Part shown: piece after piece, positions 12,920 to 14,485 of the stretch
Position numbering within the stretch: the first letter of the stretch is position 1
Layout of the letters: each line of letters begins with the position of its first letter
Source: DASQDN01 sp035630195
Lineage (GTDB): Bacteria > Acidobacteriota > Terriglobia > Bryobacterales > Bryobacteraceae
Reading direction: 5' to 3'
DNA: 14,485 nt
Assembly (NCBI GenBank): GCA_035630195.1
Contig: DASQLD010000291.1
Coordinates: 1 to 14,485, forward strand
The notes under the pieces: generated by a model
The model's database searches: none
The model's input: only the letters and a program-made list of their open reading frames with translations
Told to the model about the DNA's origin: nothing
Position numbers and translations under genes: made by a program

Positions 12920-14485
12920 GTGTTGCGCGGTTTGGTCGAGAATCGAGGTTTCATTTGTCTGGTCTTGGCGGTGGTTACGGGCACGCTTCTGTTCGCGCGT
13001 TATCCATTCCCCTCCGAGAACCCGATCGTGCAGCTTGTAGCCGCCCAAAGGCCCGGCATTTACCAAGGGTTGCATTGGGCCTACACAGCTATGCTCTTTT
13101 CGACGCCATACTTCGCGTGCTCCCTGGTGCTTTCTTTTGCCTACATCTTCGTCCTCGGGCAAAACCGCAAACTGAACGTGCAAAAGCTGCCGTTCTACCC
13201 TCCACCGGGAACCCGCGACAAACTGTTCCTTGTTATCGGGGAGGTACACCACCCCAAGAAGCGAGAGCCCGTCGAAACGCCCCAATGGCTTGCCATTCCA
13301 GAACGCGGGCTGTACACCGGCATCGCAGTATTCGGCGCGATAGGTTCGGGTAAGACCAGTTGCTGCATGTATCCATATGCTGAACAGATCCTGGGATTCC
13401 GCCCGCTCGATCCGGAAAGCCGCCCAGGCGGGCTGGTACTTGAAGTCAAAGGCGACTTCTGCCACAAGGTAAAGGATCTCCTGCAGCGCTACGGCCGCGG
13501 CGACGACTACTTGGAGGTCAGCCTTGACTCCCAATTACGGTACAACCCACTCCACAACGACCTGGACGCGTACGCCCTTGCTTACGGCATTGCGTCGCTT
13601 TTAAACAATCTGTTTGGGAAAGGCAAGGAGCCCTTCTGGCAGCAGGCCTATACGAACCTGGTCAAGTTTATCATTCTGCTTCACAAGACACTATTCGACT
13701 ACGTCACCTTGTTCGACGTATACGAATGCGCGATCAATCCGGCCCTGCTCCGGGATCGGATACATCGCGGCGAGGAAATGTTCAGCACTTTTGAAGTGCT
13801 GGTAGACATCGATACCGTTCTCGCCCACCAGGAGCTGGACCGGTTCCAATGGGACGTCGTGGAGCCGGCGCACCGCATGAGGGCCGTCCAGACGGACGAG
13901 TTGGAGGCTCTGCTCAAGGAGAGAGGCATCCAATACGAGCTGATGACGGAAAGTGGTGCGCAAACCAGCGCCGGCGATCCCCGGAAGCGGGCTCAGTTTG
14001 CCGCCGTCAAGCGATGGTTCGACAACGACTGGATGAGGATCGAACCAAAGCTGCGAACCTCGATCGTGGAAGGTATTTCAGTGTTCTTATCTTTATTCGA
14101 TGACAATCCCTCAGTCAAGCACACGTTCTGCCCTCCGAAGGAGGCCTACGATCCGGATAAGAACCGGGACGGAAAATATGGCCAACCGCTACCGCCGTTC
14201 GCCGAACTGATCGAATCGGGCAAGGTCGTTGCACTTAATTTTCCGGTGGCCGCCAATCCGGGCCTCGCTCGGACCATCGGTACGCTGCTAAAGCAAGACT
14301 TCCAACGAGCAATGATCGGCCGCATTCCCAAGATGGAGCAGGACAAAAGCGCCCGGTTCCGGCCCGTTCTCTTCCTCTGTGACGAGTATCAGTCGTTCGC
14401 GACCTGCGGCGAGAGTGATCCAACGGGCGACGAGAAGTTCTTTGCGCTCTCGCGCCAGGCGAAGTGCATACCCGTTGTGGCGACG
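12920..14485 (+). CDS. virD4: T4SS coupling ATPase, VirD4/TraG family (3' end beyond window)
   Basis: An uninterrupted frame from GTG 12920 to the right edge gives 522 codons without a stop. Two membrane helices lie at about residues 9-28 and 58-83 (AMLFSTPYFACSLVLSFAYI). The ATPase domain follows: Walker A GAIGSGKT at 139-146 and Walker B VLFLCDEYQS with Asp488-Glu489. Between them, LEVKGDFCHKVKDLL and KEPFWQQAYTNLVKF are typical of VirD4/TraG/TraD proteins, and the helical region about 280-400 fits the all-alpha domain that recognises the relaxosome. It would bring relaxase-bound DNA to the VirB channel. GGGG and GTG with a following TTG leave the exact start slightly uncertain. Genes for the relaxase or VirB11 may follow downstream. 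Confidence 0.94.
   Translation, partial: MLRGLVENRGFICLVLAVVTGTLLFARYPFPSENPIVQLVAAQRPGIYQGLHWAYTAMLFSTPYFACSLVLSFAYIFVLGQNRKLNVQKLPFYPPPGTRDKLFLVIGEVHHPKKREPVETPQWLAIPERGLYTGIAVFGAIGSGKTSCCMYPYAEQILGFRPLDPESRPGGLVLEVKGDFCHKVKDLLQRYGRGDDYLEVSLDSQLRYNPLHNDLDAYALAYGIASLLNNLFGKGKEPFWQQAYTNLVKFIILLHKTLFDYVTLFDVYECAINPALLRDRIHRGEEMFSTFEVLVDIDTVLAHQELDRFQWDVVEPAHRMRAVQTDELEALLKERGIQYELMTESGAQTSAGDPRKRAQFAAVKRWFDNDWMRIEPKLRTSIVEGISVFLSLFDDNPSVKHTFCPPKEAYDPDKNRDGKYGQPLPPFAELIESGKVVALNFPVAANPGLARTIGTLLKQDFQRAMIGRIPKMEQDKSARFRPVLFLCDEYQSFATCGESDPTGDEKFFALSRQAKCIPVVAT

Larger units (their letters stand above)
1259..14485 (+). mobile_element. Conjugative transfer module (T4SS plus mobilization genes) of an ICE or plasmid, incomplete on the right
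   Basis: The plus-strand run contains recognisable VirB2, B3, B4, B9, B10, B5, B6 and B8 proteins, then mobilization-type proteins, a ribbon-helix-helix protein and a VirD4-type coupling ATPase. This set indicates conjugative DNA transfer rather than an effector-only T4SS. The relaxase, VirB11, integrase or partition genes and any element ends are not visible, so integrative element and plasmid cannot be separated, and the left boundary is only the start of the operon. Confidence 0.8.

Noticed and set aside
12955..13353. Plus-strand 132-codon frame at the start of virD4
   Set aside because: It is out of frame with the coupling protein, whose two membrane helices and Walker A occupy the same bases in another frame.
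12737..13534. Minus-strand frame of 265 codons opposite the RHH and virD4 starts
   Set aside because: It is antisense to the RHH second helix and the VirD4 Walker A region, has no recognisable domains, and spans two well-supported plus-strand genes.
1..14485. CRISPR array, tRNA-anchored attachment site, insertion sequence or integrase
   Set aside because: No regularly spaced repeats, tRNA-like cloverleaf, transposase motif or recombinase active-site pattern was seen on either strand.

Overview
The window carries most of a conjugative type IV secretion system (T4SS), part of an integrative conjugative element or plasmid. A short regulatory block lies to its left, and mobilization genes lead into a coupling ATPase that runs off the right edge. 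Base composition is moderately GC-rich. Two features hint at a soil Acidobacteriota-type host. One is the partial anti-sigma-like gene at the left edge, with its HYPNPERKGCPG motif next to an ECF-like sigma factor. The other is the small Arg/Trp-rich protein with repeated RW..(V/L).PEER.A.M units. The host call is an inference from remembered family resemblance, not a computed result.

Left block (1-1155, minus strand): a sigma-70-family regulator (83-709) overlaps by 26 bp the start of a gene that continues off the left edge (1-108) and is probably its cognate anti-sigma or partner. An 88-aa basic repeat protein that appears to use a TTG start (889-1155) lies upstream of the sigma gene. The 179-bp gap 710-888 holds a weak inverted repeat and no convincing promoter.

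T4SS block (about 1259-10035, plus strand): a tightly packed operon in the order virB2, virB3, virB4, virB9, virB10, two small membrane proteins, a VirB7-like lipoprotein, virB5, virB6, virB8, and another small membrane protein. Many junctions overlap (ATGA or TGATG), so the genes are probably one translationally coupled unit. Together they supply the pilin (VirB2), the assembly ATPase with its membrane partner (VirB4/VirB3), the inner-membrane complex (VirB6, VirB8), the core channel (VirB9, VirB10, perhaps the lipoprotein) and the minor pilin (VirB5). No VirB11 ATPase or VirB1 transglycosylase is present here, and the order is neither that of Ti virB nor that of RP4 trb.

Mobilization block (10039-14485): a multidomain protein joins a segment resembling the C-terminal region of relaxases to a Replic_Relax-like winged helix and a nuclease-fold-like end. 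A second, apparently similar protein follows. A 262-bp intergenic region then holds a rho-independent terminator whose 3' arm is also part of a perfect 19-bp long-range inverted repeat. After it come a ribbon-helix-helix protein and a VirD4/TraG coupling ATPase (partial, 522 codons visible). No HUH relaxase, integrase, att site, replication origin, tRNA, rRNA or CRISPR array is visible.
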